Source: PoT sp049331405 (lineage in GTDB: Bacteria; Planctomycetota; Planctomycetia; Isosphaerales; Isosphaeraceae). From it: a DNA stretch of 64,000 nt. Each line of letters begins with the position of its first letter. Position 1 is the stretch's first letter. Positions 35,105 through 44,173 of the stretch are shown here, in pieces. Location: the NCBI RefSeq assembly GCF_049331405.1, contig NZ_CP186274.1, forward strand, positions 1,674,001-1,738,000, in the 5' to 3' direction. The position numbers were made by a program, and so were the translations under genes. A model generated the notes under the pieces. The model did no database searches. It saw only the letters and a list, made by a program, of their open reading frames with translations, and was not told where the DNA came from.

Positions 35105-37339
35105 ATGAAGACGATGAATTGCGCCCGGGAGGCCTGGCGGCTTTTGGCGTTATCTTTAGGCATGCTGTTCGGGGCGATGAGCCAGACGCACGCCGACGAG
35201 CCCGACCTCAGCTTCGATACGAAGGTCGCGCAGCCGGCATATCGCGATCGGCATCCTTCCGTGCTGCTGGACGGTGCCCACTGGAATTATCACGCCCTCG
35301 GCGGGGCGGCCAACCGGTTCAAGCCGTTCGCGAACCTGGTCATCAGCGATGGATACCGGGTGACCCCCAACCGCCAGAAGTTCACCAAGGCCGTGCTCGG
35401 CCCCTATGAAATCCTCGTGATCGGCAACGCCATGGGGGGCGCCCAGCGCCTCACGGCCGAGGCGGCCAGGCCGGCCCTGACCGCCGAGGAGTGCAATGCG
35501 GTCCGCGACTGGGTCCAGGGCGGCGGGTCGTTGCTCCTGGTGGCCGAGCAGCATCCGTTCGGCGCGGCGGCTCGAGAGCTGGCCAGGCGGTTCAACGTCG
35601 AGATGAGCGACGGCACGGTGTCGGACACGGTGAACTCCGACGCCGACGATTTCTCCGACCTCATCTTCACGCGTGAGAATGGCTTGCTGGGTGATCACCC
35701 GATCACCCGGGGGACGAAGAAAGAAGAGAGCCTCTCGCAGGTCCTCAGCTTCACCGGCCAGTCGCTCAAGGGCCCGGCCGGGAGCGAGGCGTTCCTCAAG
35801 CTCTCGGACACGGCCGTCGACCAGCAAATAGGCGGGGTCACCGGACAGGAGAAGCCCGCGAAGGGGCGGGCCCAGGGGCTCGCCTTGACGCTGGGGCAAG
35901 GGCGCGTGGTGGTCCTCGGCGACGCCTCGCTCATCACGGCCGTCGTGGATGGGAAGCCCGGCAAACCCGAAGGCATGAACGTCAGCGGCAATGACGATCG
36001 TCAGCTCGCCCTGAACATCATGCACTGGCTGTCCCGCCTGCCCGCGAGCGAGGTCGTGGCGACGAAGCCCGATGCGTCGGCCCCGGCCACGGCGTCCGCG
36101 CCGGCTCCCGCCGCAGGCGAGACGCGATCGGCGGCGGAGATCGCGCAGGAATCGGAGCCCTCGATCGCCCTGGTGAAGGGGCGGGGCTCGTTCGGGACGG
36201 GGTTCCTCGTCGCCAAGGGGATCCTGGCGACGAACGCCCACGTGATTGAAGATGAATTCATCTCGGAAATCGCCGTGCATTTCCCCTCGGCCGAGGCCAG
36301 CAAGAAGGGCCCCTTCAAGGCCGAGCTGCTCTACGAGGATGAGAAGCGCGACCTGGCCATCCTCGCGGTGAAGACGGACCTGCCGCCGGTCCGGGTGGCC
36401 CCCTCGTACACGTTCCGCAAGGGGGAGGATGTCACGGCCATCGGCAACCCGGGCCTGGGGGAAGAGGCCGTACTCGAGAACGCCATCAGCCGGGGCCTGA
36501 TGAGCACGAAGACGACCCTGGAGGGGCAGAAGTTCTATCAGCTCGGGATCTCGGTCAACCCCGGGAATTCCGGCGGCCCTGTCTTCGACTCGCAAGGCCA
36601 GGTGATCGGGGTCGTGACCCTGAAGAGTGCCAAGCAAGAGGGCGTGGCCTTCTCGATCCCCGTGGAGGACCTGAACGAGGCCATCGAGAAGCAGGCGAAG
36701 CAACCCACGTCCGAGGCCGGCCGCGCGGGCTCGCAGCATCGGAGCCGGGTCGCCGTGAGGGTCCTGGGCTCTCTCGGGGCCCTCTACTGCCTGGGGATCG
36801 ACGTGAAGCGAGTGGCCAACTCGCCGCTCGGCAGGGGCGACGCCAGCATCAGGGAGGCCGCGGCCAAGTTCGACGAGGTGCTCGCCACGATCAAGAAAGA
36901 GGTGGTGCCGGTCCTAGACAAGCAGGTCGCCGGCCTGGGCAAGGATCAGCTCGTGGCCCCCTCGGTCCGCGACAAGGTCGGCAAGCTCTCGATCAGCTTC
37001 AACAAGCTCAAGGCGACGTACGATGGCAACGGCTCGGGCTTCACGCCCGCCGCCTTCAAGCAGATGAAGACGACGCATCGACAGTTGATGACCGACCTCT
37101 ACAACCGCCTCAAGCTCACCCTCCCCGACAAGCTGATGGTGGCCTTCGAGGACCGTCCCCTGCCGCAGCCGAGCGTAATCCTGAGCGTCGTGCCCCCGTC
37201 TCGCGCCAGCACGCTCCGCCAGCGGGTCCAGGAGCGTCGCGATGCCATGGAAGAACGCCGCGACGCCCTCCGCGGTTCCGCCTCGAGCCGCCTGAGGTCG
37301 CGCCCCGGCATCAACCGCCCGCCATTCCCCGGGCGTTGA
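35105..37339 (+). CDS. Exported trypsin-like serine protease with N-terminal DUF4350-type region
   Basis: This encodes 744 residues from ATG 35105; ATG 35114 has the better spaced AAGGA. A signal peptide (LLALSLGMLFGAMSQTHA) comes first. Residues about 30-310 form an alpha/beta domain (YEILVIGNAMGG, VRDWVQGGGSLLLVAE, GQGRVVVLGDASLI) like the DUF4350/GATase-like domains that bind rather than cut. After an Ala/Pro linker, a trypsin-like protease follows with His (ATNAHVIED), Asp (KRDLAILAVK) and Ser (NPGNSGGPVFDS), the HtrA/DegP signature. No PDZ domain follows; the tail is helical and basic (RQRVQERRDAMEERRDALRG). It probably acts in protein quality control or regulated proteolysis outside the cytoplasm. 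Confidence 0.8.
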   Translation: MKTMNCAREAWRLLALSLGMLFGAMSQTHADEPDLSFDTKVAQPAYRDRHPSVLLDGAHWNYHALGGAANRFKPFANLVISDGYRVTPNRQKFTKAVLGPYEILVIGNAMGGAQRLTAEAARPALTAEECNAVRDWVQGGGSLLLVAEQHPFGAAARELARRFNVEMSDGTVSDTVNSDADDFSDLIFTRENGLLGDHPITRGTKKEESLSQVLSFTGQSLKGPAGSEAFLKLSDTAVDQQIGGVTGQEKPAKGRAQGLALTLGQGRVVVLGDASLITAVVDGKPGKPEGMNVSGNDDRQLALNIMHWLSRLPASEVVATKPDASAPATASAPAPAAGETRSAAEIAQESEPSIALVKGRGSFGTGFLVAKGILATNAHVIEDEFISEIAVHFPSAEASKKGPFKAELLYEDEKRDLAILAVKTDLPPVRVAPSYTFRKGEDVTAIGNPGLGEEAVLENAISRGLMSTKTTLEGQKFYQLGISVNPGNSGGPVFDSQGQVIGVVTLKSAKQEGVAFSIPVEDLNEAIEKQAKQPTSEAGRAGSQHRSRVAVRVLGSLGALYCLGIDVKRVANSPLGRGDASIREAAAKFDEVLATIKKEVVPVLDKQVAGLGKDQLVAPSVRDKVGKLSISFNKLKATYDGNGSGFTPAAFKQMKTTHRQLMTDLYNRLKLTLPDKLMVAFEDRPLPQPSVILSVVPPSRASTLRQRVQERRDAMEERRDALRGSASSRLRSRPGINRPPFPGR

Positions 37340-37399
37340 CCCGGCCAGGGCCAGGCTCGACGTCGTTGGCCGGCCATCGCCCCAGGTTGAGTCGTTTTC

Positions 37400-37437
37400 G
37401 AGGCCGGGGTGGGACCAATTGGTCCCACCCCGGCCTC
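37400..37437. terminator. Perfect 38-bp palindrome between convergent genes
   Basis: The family core GGGACCAATTGGTCCC is extended to 38 bp by complementary flanks (GAGGCCGGGGT and ACCCCGGCCTC). It lies 60 bp after the protease stop and about 47 bp before the stop of the convergent AlkD-like gene. That placement suggests a two-way transcription barrier, although no T-run follows on either side. Confidence 0.55.
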
Positions 37438-37484
37438 CATGGTTTGCAAGCATGAAATGTTGAAAGCATGAGCATGAAGTGTCG

Positions 37485-38114
37485 TCAGGCCTTCTTGTTC
37501 TTGAGGACCGCGGCGATCCAGGCGGGGGCGTAGAAGGGGGTGCAGCCCTTGGGGACGGGACGGTCGTCGATCAGGCCCCAGCGCGTGCCGATTTCGATGG
37601 CGCGCTCGCGGTGCTCGGGGAAACGCACGCCGATCTCCACCAGGCATCGCATCATCGACTCGGCCTTCTTCACGGGGGCGGCCTTGCCGCCGGCGTCGAT
37701 GGTGGCGAGGATCTCTGCGCATTCGCCGGTCGCCAGGGTCTTGGCCATGAGCCTCGCCACGAGCAGGTTCCAGCCGGCGCGCCCGGTCAAGTCCCGGTCG
37801 GAGGCCAGCCACTTCCGGCAGAGCTCGTCGGCGGAGGGGGACTCGGCGATGACCTTGTAGGTCAGCTCGTCGAGGATCTGCACGTCGTCCGTCGAGGCGA
37901 GCAGCGACTCGGCCTCGGCGGCGGTGAGCCGATCGGGGGCCATCGCCATCGTGGCGAGGAGTCTGGCGTCGGTCCGACCCGTCTCCCAGAGCCCGAGCGC
38001 GAGGTCGTGGTCGGTCTTGATCGCCTTGCCCAGCGCCCGCAGCGGCCCCATCATCACGCGGGTCTTCCCCACCATCTGGGCGTCGAGCTGCCCCAGCACC
38101 TCCGCAAGCTTCAT
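37485..38114 (-). CDS. DNA alkylation repair (AlkD-like) HEAT-fold protein
   Basis: This encodes 209 residues from ATG 38114 (MKLAEVLGQLDAQMVG), chosen because GGAGG lies at good spacing; a longer frame begins at 38363 but its start is basic low-complexity sequence. The all-helical sequence fits the AlkD/AlkC glycosylase family: RALGKAIKTDHDLALGLWET, DARLLATMAMAPDRLT, CRKWLASDRDLTGRAGWNLL and a closing AWIAAVLKNKKA. Members remove bulky or charged alkyl bases without base flipping. I cannot verify the catalytic Asp/Trp pair by eye, so activity is inferred from family resemblance. It is a single gene that converges with the protease. Confidence 0.75.
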   Translation of the reverse strand: MKLAEVLGQLDAQMVGKTRVMMGPLRALGKAIKTDHDLALGLWETGRTDARLLATMAMAPDRLTAAEAESLLASTDDVQILDELTYKVIAESPSADELCRKWLASDRDLTGRAGWNLLVARLMAKTLATGECAEILATIDAGGKAAPVKKAESMMRCLVEIGVRFPEHRERAIEIGTRWGLIDDRPVPKGCTPFYAPAWIAAVLKNKKA

Positions 38115-38977
38115 CGGGGGTCCTCCCTTCCGCGGCCGGCGTCCTCGAAACGCACCACCGGCGCGCGGAGTCGATCGAGCGGAGGGAGTGCCCCGCCGCC
38201 TCGAATCGCCCCGCAATGGTGTCGCCGGGTGAACCGCGGAGCATACCGCAACTCGCCGAGACGTACTAGCGCGATCCATATTGGTGTAAGATGCCCGGCA
38301 CGCCGGTGAATCCGGACTTCTATCATAATGTTCGAGTTCGATGATAGATTGGTGCGGACGCAATCGCCCGGCGAATCACCCATCGGACGCTCGCGAGGGA
38401 CGACCCATGAACGAGCCGGACTGATGCTCGACCGCTGGAAGGCCCTGGCCGGGGACACGTCATCACTGCCTCTGGCCGCTCTATCGTCGGGCCTCGGGGG
38501 TCGAGGAGCCGTTCCGACCCTACGTCGAGCTCTGGAAACGGGGCCCGGGCCATCGCTTCGTCGAAGAGGCATGCGTTCGCGTGTATGTCCCCGGGGGGAA
38601 GCTGAGGCCTTGATGTCGGGTAGGATGGGGCCATACTCGGGCGGGACCAATTGGTCTCGCCCTGGCCTCGCTCGGATTCGAACGCGAGTGATGACGGCGG
38701 GACCAATCGGTCCCGCGTGGTGCCCGGGCAACATTTCGTCCAAGATCCCGGCAATTCGCGACTTGCAGCCAGTTTCACGAGGGCGGCCGGATCCGTAGAA
38801 TGTGACCCGAGACGTGAGCGAGCAGTCGACGTTTGTCTGAGGCCTGCGGGGTGAGTCGGGCCCGGGCGATGGCGAGAGGGTCGACCGGGCGTCTCGGCGT
38901 GGGGGAAGGTCGGAGGGCGTGGCCCCGGGGATAGCCCGGGGTCGACGCATCAAATCTAACTCGGAATCGTGATTTCG
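38115..38977. other. Gene-free region of 863 bp
   Basis: It contains no believable gene. It holds the promoter side of the AlkD-like gene, a pair of GGGACCAATTGGTCCC-type palindromes near 38641-38716 and the promoter side of the bestrophin-like gene. An AT-rich patch near 38950-38990 is a possible promoter for the latter. Confidence 0.4.
38641..38716. repeat. Paired palindromic repeat, GGGACCAATTGGTCCC family (diverged)
   Basis: GCGGGACCAATTGGTCTCGC (38641-38660) and GCGGGACCAATCGGTCCCGC (38697-38716) each carry one mismatch from the perfect palindrome, 56 bp apart. The pairing of copies matches the other two-copy sites in this window. Confidence 0.85.
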
Positions 38978-39892
38978 ATGATTTTATATGATAGGAATCG
39001 TTGGTTCAACGCCGTCTTCTCGTGGCGGGGGACGTCGTTCCGCCGGGCGAAGTGGCGCGTCCTGTCGATGACGCTCTACGCCGCGTTCATCCAGCTCGCG
39101 TTCGCGCTCGAGCTCTCGATGGGCAAGATCCAGGCCCGCCACTTCTTCGGGCTGAACCCGACGCAGCACGCGGTGCTGGGCTCGTTGCTGGGGTTCCTGA
39201 TCGTCTTCCGCATGAACGCCTCGAACAACCGCTACTGGGAAGGGCGGACCTGCTGGGGCCAGATCATCAACGCATGCCGGAATATCGTGAGGGTCGGCGT
39301 CACGTACACGGAGCGCGGGGCCGAGCTGGCCGACCTCGTCGCGGGCTATGCCGAGTGCCTGCGGCACTCGCTGCAGGGCAACAAGGACATGGCGGAGATC
39401 GCCATCTACCTGCCCAGGGACCTGACCCAGCAGGTCCTGCGCTACGGCAACCCGCCGTCCTGCGTGGCGATGGCGATCTCGGCCTGGATCGATCGCGAGT
39501 ACCGCGAGAATCAGCTCGACCCCGAGCTCGTCCGGCAGCTCGAGGACCAGATGGCCGCCCTCGTGAACGCCCAGGGGGCCTGCGAGCGGATCCTCAAGAC
39601 CCCCTTGCCATTCGTCTATGTGGTCATGATCAAGCAGCTGATTATCGTGTATCTGCTCTCTCTCCCGTTCGCGGTCGCGGGCCAGAGCGGCTGGTGGTCT
39701 CCGGTCCTGATGGCGATCATCGCCCTCGGCCTCTACGGGATCGAGGAGGCGTCGGTCGAGACCGAGGACCCGTTCGGCAAGGATGAGAACTGCCTCGACA
39801 TGGAGACGTTCACCATGGGCATCGCCCGCGACGCCGGCCAGATGGCCTCGTCCAAGCGTGCCATCGCCGCGATCTGCGTCACCGAAGGTTGA
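38978..39892 (+). CDS. Bestrophin-family ion channel
   Basis: This encodes 304 residues from ATG 38978 (MILYDRNRWFNAVFSW); a GTG at 38969 is an alternative. The family signatures are present: a first helix region (VLSMTLYAAFIQLAFALEL), the FRMNASNNRYWEGRTCWGQIIN block that is nearly invariant in bacterial bestrophins, paired membrane helices late in the protein (QLIIVYLLSLPFAVAG, VLMAIIALGLYGIEEAS), and the acidic EDPFGKDENCLDM motif near the C-terminus. Bacterial homologues form pentameric channels that pass monovalent ions. The length is normal. No partner genes are seen. Confidence 0.9.
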   Translation: MILYDRNRWFNAVFSWRGTSFRRAKWRVLSMTLYAAFIQLAFALELSMGKIQARHFFGLNPTQHAVLGSLLGFLIVFRMNASNNRYWEGRTCWGQIINACRNIVRVGVTYTERGAELADLVAGYAECLRHSLQGNKDMAEIAIYLPRDLTQQVLRYGNPPSCVAMAISAWIDREYRENQLDPELVRQLEDQMAALVNAQGACERILKTPLPFVYVVMIKQLIIVYLLSLPFAVAGQSGWWSPVLMAIIALGLYGIEEASVETEDPFGKDENCLDMETFTMGIARDAGQMASSKRAIAAICVTEG

Positions 39893-40112
39893 CACCCGAC
39901 TCTCGGGGGGCTTGCCGACGCTCCGCCCTCCGCATCCTGGCCCAGGCCCCTCGCATCGCCCCCGCCGCCCTGACCTCCGCGGATCATGGCGGCGGGTTCC
40001 TGCTCCGACCCGATGCCCTCGTAAATCATCCTCGCCAGCCCGGCATTCGTAAACGAAGTCGAGACCTGCGACGGATGGGCCGGACCGTGCGGCCTTCGTG
40101 GGAGACCCGGCG

Positions 40113-40493
40113 ATGCTCTCGTTAGGCCCGATGCCGGAATCGGTCCGCAAGGTCGTAAGGCGGCTCATCGCCGAGAACCGCCCCGAGAACCCCGCCACTG
40201 ACGAGCGACTCAATGGGTTGCTCCTGTCGGGCGGGCCTACTGGTTGCTGCTATCTGGATGCCAATGGTCGTGCCTGGAACTGTGATTTCTGGGCGGGGAC
40301 GATCGAGTTGGTCCCTGACGGGCCGATGAAAGTCGGCATGGTCGTTATCGCCGCCGCGCGTCACCCGGAGTTTGCCGCGTGGCTCCCGCCCCGGCCGGCG
40401 GGCGCGACGGATTGCCGTCCATGTCGAGGCTCCGGCTGGCCCTTCCCGCGGCTCCAATGCCCGGAGTGCCATGGCATGGGCTGGGTGGCATAG
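40113..40493 (+). CDS. Hypothetical protein with DnaJ-type zinc-finger motif
   Basis: This encodes 126 residues. ATG 40113 (MLSLGPMPESVRKVVRRL) is preferred over the GTG at 40098 because GGAG lies about 9 nt upstream. The N-terminal part is a small mixed alpha/beta domain with a CC pair (TGCCYLDANGRAWNCDFW). The C-terminus has CRPCRGSGWPFPRLQCPECHGMGW, close to the CxxCxGxG zinc-binding repeat of DnaJ, but only one pair of repeats is present. The function is unknown. A hairpin repeat follows the stop. Confidence 0.6.
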   Translation: MLSLGPMPESVRKVVRRLIAENRPENPATDERLNGLLLSGGPTGCCYLDANGRAWNCDFWAGTIELVPDGPMKVGMVVIAAARHPEFAAWLPPRPAGATDCRPCRGSGWPFPRLQCPECHGMGWVA

Positions 40494-40518
40494 CCAGGCG
40501 TGTCGGGCTGACTGGCAC

Positions 40519-40860
40519 GTGTGGCCCGGGTTCGCAGAACTTGGGTCTCGAAGCGACAAGCGGTCCATCGCATAGGCCCTCGCCAAGACCCGAGGCCCTC
40601 CGCGACTTCCCCGGCCGATCCATAGTCCGTGGGAGTCGTGAGAGGCCGAATCCAATGAAGCCATGATCATCGCGGCCGTGACCGGCCGGGGCCGTCGAGA
40701 TGGATGAAGACGCCGGGAGGATTCCGGCAGACCACCCTTCGAAGCAAGGCCGCGCGAAACGTCGGGGCAGAATGCAAACGCCCTCGGCCCATAGCCGGGC
40801 GATGGGGCGAGAAACCTCTCGTCGCTTCGCGACCCAGATTCTCCGAACCTGGGCCACCCA
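40519..40860. repeat. Two hairpin repeats of the CCCAGGTT family
   Basis: One copy is at 40519-40560 in plus orientation (GTGGCCCGGGTTCGCAGAAC, then TTGGGTCTCGAAGCGAC). An opposite copy is at 40819-40860 (CTCGTCGCTTCGCGACCCAG, then ATTCTCCGAACCTGGGCCACC). The two are inverted relative to each other around about 260 bp of gene-free DNA, a small version of the arrangement at 6.57-8.03 kb. Confidence 0.75.
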
Positions 40861-41282
40861 AAACAGGATCAATCGGCCGAGGCTTTAGTCGGAGGGCGAG
40901 TTGCTCTCAACGCCTTGAAAATCGGGGTGTCGGAGATCTCGGAATATTTTCCCGAATTCGCGCCGGAATCGGGTTCGGCCGGGGTACTAGATCATGGCGG
41001 GTGGTGAAAACTTGAACATCGGCGACATGATGACGGAGGGTTCGGAGGAGACAGACGCACGCGAGTGGTTCGATCGCCGTGACCTCGATGCCCCCTTCGA
41101 GGGATCACGCACAAGACGTTGCCGGCTCAACCCGGCGCAGACAGCTTGGGGGTCGTCGGGCCTGGTGGATCAAGGATGGTCCAACCTCGTCCCTTCGTGG
41201 TGGCGATGGAGATGCATCGGCCCCGGCCGGTCTCCTCGCTCGCAACAATAAAGAGCGCGCATCGGGAAGAAACACCCCTACG

Positions 41283-41328
41283 TGTCGAAGTGGCAGGCCA
41301 CGCCGTGGGTTCAATCCCCGCATCGACA
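41283..41328 (+). other. tRNA-like remnant with T-arm and acceptor stem
   Basis: A perfect T-arm is visible: GTGGG (41305-41309), TTCAATC, CCCGC (41317-41321). Outside it, TGTCGA (41283-41288) pairs with TCGACA (41323-41328) like an acceptor stem. Between them is only one short hairpin, GTGGCAGGCCAC, in place of the D and anticodon arms, so no codon assignment is possible and the total is 46 nt instead of about 75. No CCA follows. It could be a deleted tRNA gene or chance. Confidence 0.3.
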
Positions 41329-41587
41329 ACTCTTTCTTTCCTTTGCTTTTATTGGTTGGTGACTTCCTGAGTTTTCCTTTCCTTTCTTTCTGGGGATTGG
41401 GCGGGGCCGAGGACCCGAGGCCTCGCGCCGGGGCGAATCCCGAGCCCTCCGGGCGCAGAGAAAGCCCGGGATCGCTCGAAGTCGATCCGAAGGGGAGACG
41501 AGAGGAGGAGGCCGGAGGGGAAGGAAAGCCCCTCGGAGCCGCAGGCAGGCCTGGCCGAGGCCCTCCCTCACCCGCAGAGGTCTTCCC

Positions 41588-41776
41588 GGCTCGACTCTCA
41601 GGTCGAGCCCCTCGCTCGGCCCTCTCGGGGGCCGAGCCAGCCGAGGCCATCGCCTCGCCCTAAGCGGGTTTGAGTGCGTAAGCCCGCGGAGCCGAGCGTA
41701 CTCGAGGCCAGCAGGGTGCTATACCGGCTCGACTCTCGGGTCGAGCCCCTCGCTCGGCCCTCTCGAGGGCCGAGCC
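41588..41776. repeat. Duplicated double-hairpin element
   Basis: A block of about 51 bp occurs at 41588-41638 and again at 41726-41776. Each block has two stems, GGCTCGAC/GTCGAGCC and GCTCGGCCC/GGGCCGAGC, with six-base loops that differ slightly between copies (TCTCAG and TCTCGG; TCTCGG and TCTCGA). The stems are identical in both copies, so only loop bases changed. A third hairpin, GCGGGTTT/AAGCCCGC, lies between them. Confidence 0.85.
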
Positions 41777-42038
41777 AGGAGAAGATGGATGCCGAGTTCT
41801 CGATCGAATGCGGGCCGAGACGGCAGTGTCAGCCGTGAAACGCGGCGTTCAGTCGCTCGTTGACCGTTTTGAACCGTAAAGAGCCTGACAGGCTCCGGGG
41901 CTGCGGCGGGTGGCGAGACTCTGCCTTGCGCGCGATACTCGACCCTGATCTTTGAGAGGTCGGCAACTTGGCCCGATGATACGTGTTGGGCCAGTGCTTC
42001 GACAGAACTCGCGTCTCCAGGGCCGAGGTCGAACTCAA

Positions 42039-42389
42039 ATGGGCAATCCTGAAGACAAACGATCGGTCGAGACGGCCTTTCAGTACAAGAGGCTGCAACG
42101 AAGGATGAATCGCTTGAGCCTCGCCGCGCTTGGGTTCATCGTGGTGTTCTTCTCATCGATGCAGTTCGTCGAACGCCCTAATTTTTTTAGCGTACCTTAT
42201 GACGTGGCCCTAATTTCGTTGATCTCAGTTATGGGTTGTGGGGTCATGTTCCAGGGAGCGAAGATGGCGCGTTTCAACCTTCGATGCCCATTCTGCGGAG
42301 GGCGATACATTCCTAAGAGCATCCTTAACCCAACATCGGCGAAGTGTTGGGATTGTAACAGGCCGCTTGGATCTACGGGCTTGTACTGA
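42039..42389 (+). CDS. Hypothetical two-helix membrane protein with zinc ribbon
   Basis: This encodes 116 residues from ATG 42039 (MGNPEDKRSVETAFQYK). A basic N-terminal region is followed by two hydrophobic segments (LSLAALGFIVVFFSSMQF and VALISLISVMGCGVMF). A C-terminal zinc ribbon has two CxxC pairs (LRCPFCGGRYIPK and AKCWDCNRPLG). The DNA is less GC-rich than average here. No family is recognised. It could be the last host gene before the prophage or part of the prophage. Confidence 0.6.
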   Translation: MGNPEDKRSVETAFQYKRLQRRMNRLSLAALGFIVVFFSSMQFVERPNFFSVPYDVALISLISVMGCGVMFQGAKMARFNLRCPFCGGRYIPKSILNPTSAKCWDCNRPLGSTGLY

Positions 42390-42504
42390 ACGACGGATTA
42401 GCACGCTCTCGGGCGAGAAGTGAGATGAGATGGCTCGACGCCCGAGCTCGTAATTTGACGGGGAATCAGAGCCTTGCCCGAGGTTTCCAAGTGGAGGTCA
42501 GGGG

Positions 42505-42993
42505 ATGAGAGAGCGTCAAATCGCCATCGCTATCAGGAAGGGCCTGACCATCATCCGCAGGGCCTTCATCGGGGCCGTGGCGGGGCTGGCCCTGGTCGGA
42601 TATGCCATCTTCTTCGGGCTCCTCTCGTTCAGCCCGTCCGCCGCCGGTGAGACATCGAAGGTGGTGGTCGTCGCGACCTGGGCGATCGGGTTCGCCATCA
42701 TCGCGGCGGTTCACGGGGATACGACCATCCCCGGGCGGCTCGGCTCGATGATCCAGGGGGCGTTGCTCGGTACACTCGTCGGCTTGATGATCGGGGACGC
42801 GGTCTTCAAGCTGGACTGGTTCAAAGCGGCGGGTAAGTTCGTGGATTTCGCGGGGATCCTGCTCGGTGCCGTGATGGGTGCGGTCGTGGGCGGCATCCTC
42901 GGATCATACCTGTTCTCGCCGATGAAGGACGAGGCCTCTGAGAAGGCCGGAAAGCCTCACCCCAAAGATTGGGCTGGGACTCTCGAGAAATAG
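42505..42993 (+). CDS. Hypothetical membrane protein with glycine-rich helices
   Basis: This encodes 162 residues from ATG 42505 (MRERQIAIAIRKGLTII). Four hydrophobic segments are visible: AFIGAVAGLALVGYAIFFGL, VVVVATWAIGFAIIAAV, MIQGALLGTLVGLMIG and GILLGAVMGAVVGGILGSYL. The last two contain repeated GxxxG patterns that suggest packed helix pairs. It ends with a charged tail (KDEASEKAGKPHPKDW). It is near the left edge of the prophage; host or phage origin is not settled. Confidence 0.6.
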   Translation: MRERQIAIAIRKGLTIIRRAFIGAVAGLALVGYAIFFGLLSFSPSAAGETSKVVVVATWAIGFAIIAAVHGDTTIPGRLGSMIQGALLGTLVGLMIGDAVFKLDWFKAAGKFVDFAGILLGAVMGAVVGGILGSYLFSPMKDEASEKAGKPHPKDWAGTLEK

Positions 42994-43381
42994 GCCGCAA
43001 GTTAATCCTGTTGTGCGATCCACTGTCAGAAACTCGATAGAAACGAGCCTGACTCCGCACGAACCACCGGGCTCGATGATCACCTCTGGTGTGTGTACGG
43101 ACGCTTTCCACGGTCGCACACGTGATGTTGCCATCATTATCGAACGTGCGATAAAATCAAGAGGTGTAGGCCCGGCGATGTGGCCGGGCCGAGGCCCTCG
43201 CGTCGCGGCGGGGGCGGCTTAACGCATCAACGATCGCAAACTCTTCCCCGCCGGGAATTTTTCTTGTCCTTGCGTGCGTTGGGTTTGCGACGCGGGTTGA
43301 GAGGTCGGCTTCCCCGGTCCCGCCTTGGAGGGTAGACGGGGGAAGACGACTCGAACCCGAGACTTCGCGAAGGGCGCGACG
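42994..43381. other. Intergenic region before the prophage operon, 388 bp
   Basis: Nothing with protein content is seen. The stretch is likely to hold the promoter for the rightward prophage genes. It is the best candidate for the left prophage boundary, because every gene from 43382 onward is phage-like or short, plus-strand and tightly packed. Confidence 0.35.
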
Positions 43382-43657
43382 ATGCGAGTGAGGACCCTTC
43401 GAGGCGACGCCGCCTACGCCGAGATGCCGGGGCGGAGCCCGAGGCTCAAGGCCTCCGAGGCCAAGATGCGCCGCAATGCGCTCTGGCTGCACGCCGTCGA
43501 CTCCGGCATGTACGACCCGATCCTCGGGCGCGTGCGGAGGTACGAGGTCCGCGAGCTCTCCGCCCTCTGGGAACTGACCCCGCGAGCCGTCCGCGACGGG
43601 ATTCACGAGGCTCGCAAGGAACTCGAACGGATCGACATGTGCCATGGCGCGAATTGA
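43382..43657 (+). CDS. Hypothetical phage protein, possible winged-helix
   Basis: This encodes 91 residues from ATG 43382 (MRVRTLRGDAAYAEMPG). The basic sequence has a helix-turn-helix-like block near its end: VRRYEVRELSALWELTPRAV followed by GIHEARKELER. That suggests DNA binding, which would suit a phage regulator or packaging protein, but I recognise no family. The next gene starts 14 nt before its stop. Confidence 0.5.
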   Translation: MRVRTLRGDAAYAEMPGRSPRLKASEAKMRRNALWLHAVDSGMYDPILGRVRRYEVRELSALWELTPRAVRDGIHEARKELERIDMCHGAN

Positions 43658-44126
43658 TGGATACATCGCCGAGCCCAGCATCATCCTGCTCGGCTGCCGG
43701 GCCTGGGACAACTCCCCGTATAAGAACTGCCCCGTCTGTCACGGTTGCGTGGGGGACGACGGCGGCCGGGTCTACTGCGCCCGCTGCGACGCCATGAGCC
43801 CCGCCATCGAGTCGAAATGCCGATCGTCCAGGATCGCCTCCGAGGTCCGCAAGCGTAGCGAGGCCGCCGCCCGCGACTACGCCGCCGCCCTCGCGAAGAA
43901 GCAGCGGGGCTCGGCCAGGCTCACCGAGATCGAGCGCCGGCAGATCGCCAACGGATACACGCGTGAAGGGATCGGATCCCGAGACGCCGACGTGGTCAAC
44001 CGCGCGGCGGTCGGCCGCGACTGGCTCAGGTCGATCGGCCAGGAGCCCGACTACGACCTGATCCTCGACAAGCGGGGCAACGTCATCGGCCGGCACAGCG
44101 AACCCCAGCAGGCCCAGGGCGCCTGA
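43644..44126 (+). CDS. Phage zinc-ribbon protein
   Basis: This encodes 160 residues from ATG 43644, which overlaps the preceding gene by 14 nt. The N-terminal part has two CxxC pairs (NCPVCHGCVG and VYCARCDAMSP), which fits one zinc ribbon. A basic, alanine-rich helix follows (RKRSEAAARDYAAALAKKQR). The C-terminal part contains RDWLRSIGQEPDYDLILDKRGN. No family is recognised. Confidence 0.55.
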   Translation: MARIDGYIAEPSIILLGCRAWDNSPYKNCPVCHGCVGDDGGRVYCARCDAMSPAIESKCRSSRIASEVRKRSEAAARDYAAALAKKQRGSARLTEIERRQIANGYTREGIGSRDADVVNRAAVGRDWLRSIGQEPDYDLILDKRGNVIGRHSEPQQAQGA

Positions 44127-44173
44127 CGAATCAACGCAGTCCTCTCCGTCAGCCACACTCCGTCGAGGGATTC

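Larger units (their letters stand above)
40861..42038. other. Gene-free region of about 1.2 kb
   Basis: Frames here are long only because of base composition, with no recognisable protein. The region contains a tRNA-like hairpin set (41283-41328), a pyrimidine-rich tract (41329-41400) and a duplicated double hairpin (41588-41776). It may mark an old insertion boundary of the prophage to the right, but no direct repeat proving that was found. Confidence 0.4.

Noticed and set aside
35156..36739. Minus-strand frame of 527 codons opposite the serine protease
   Set aside because: The plus strand has the His-Asp-Ser protease motifs; the antisense frame has none.
37400..37437. Classical rho-independent terminator with T-run
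   Set aside because: The hairpin is strong but no T-run follows on either strand, so only a structural barrier is proposed.
38328..38798. Plus-strand frame of 156 codons before the bestrophin gene
   Set aside because: It reads through the two palindromic repeats and has no recognisable protein content.
41079..41663. Open frame of about 194 codons as a gene
   Set aside because: It is compositionally driven, crosses the tRNA-like and hairpin repeat sequences, and has no domain or ribosome binding site.
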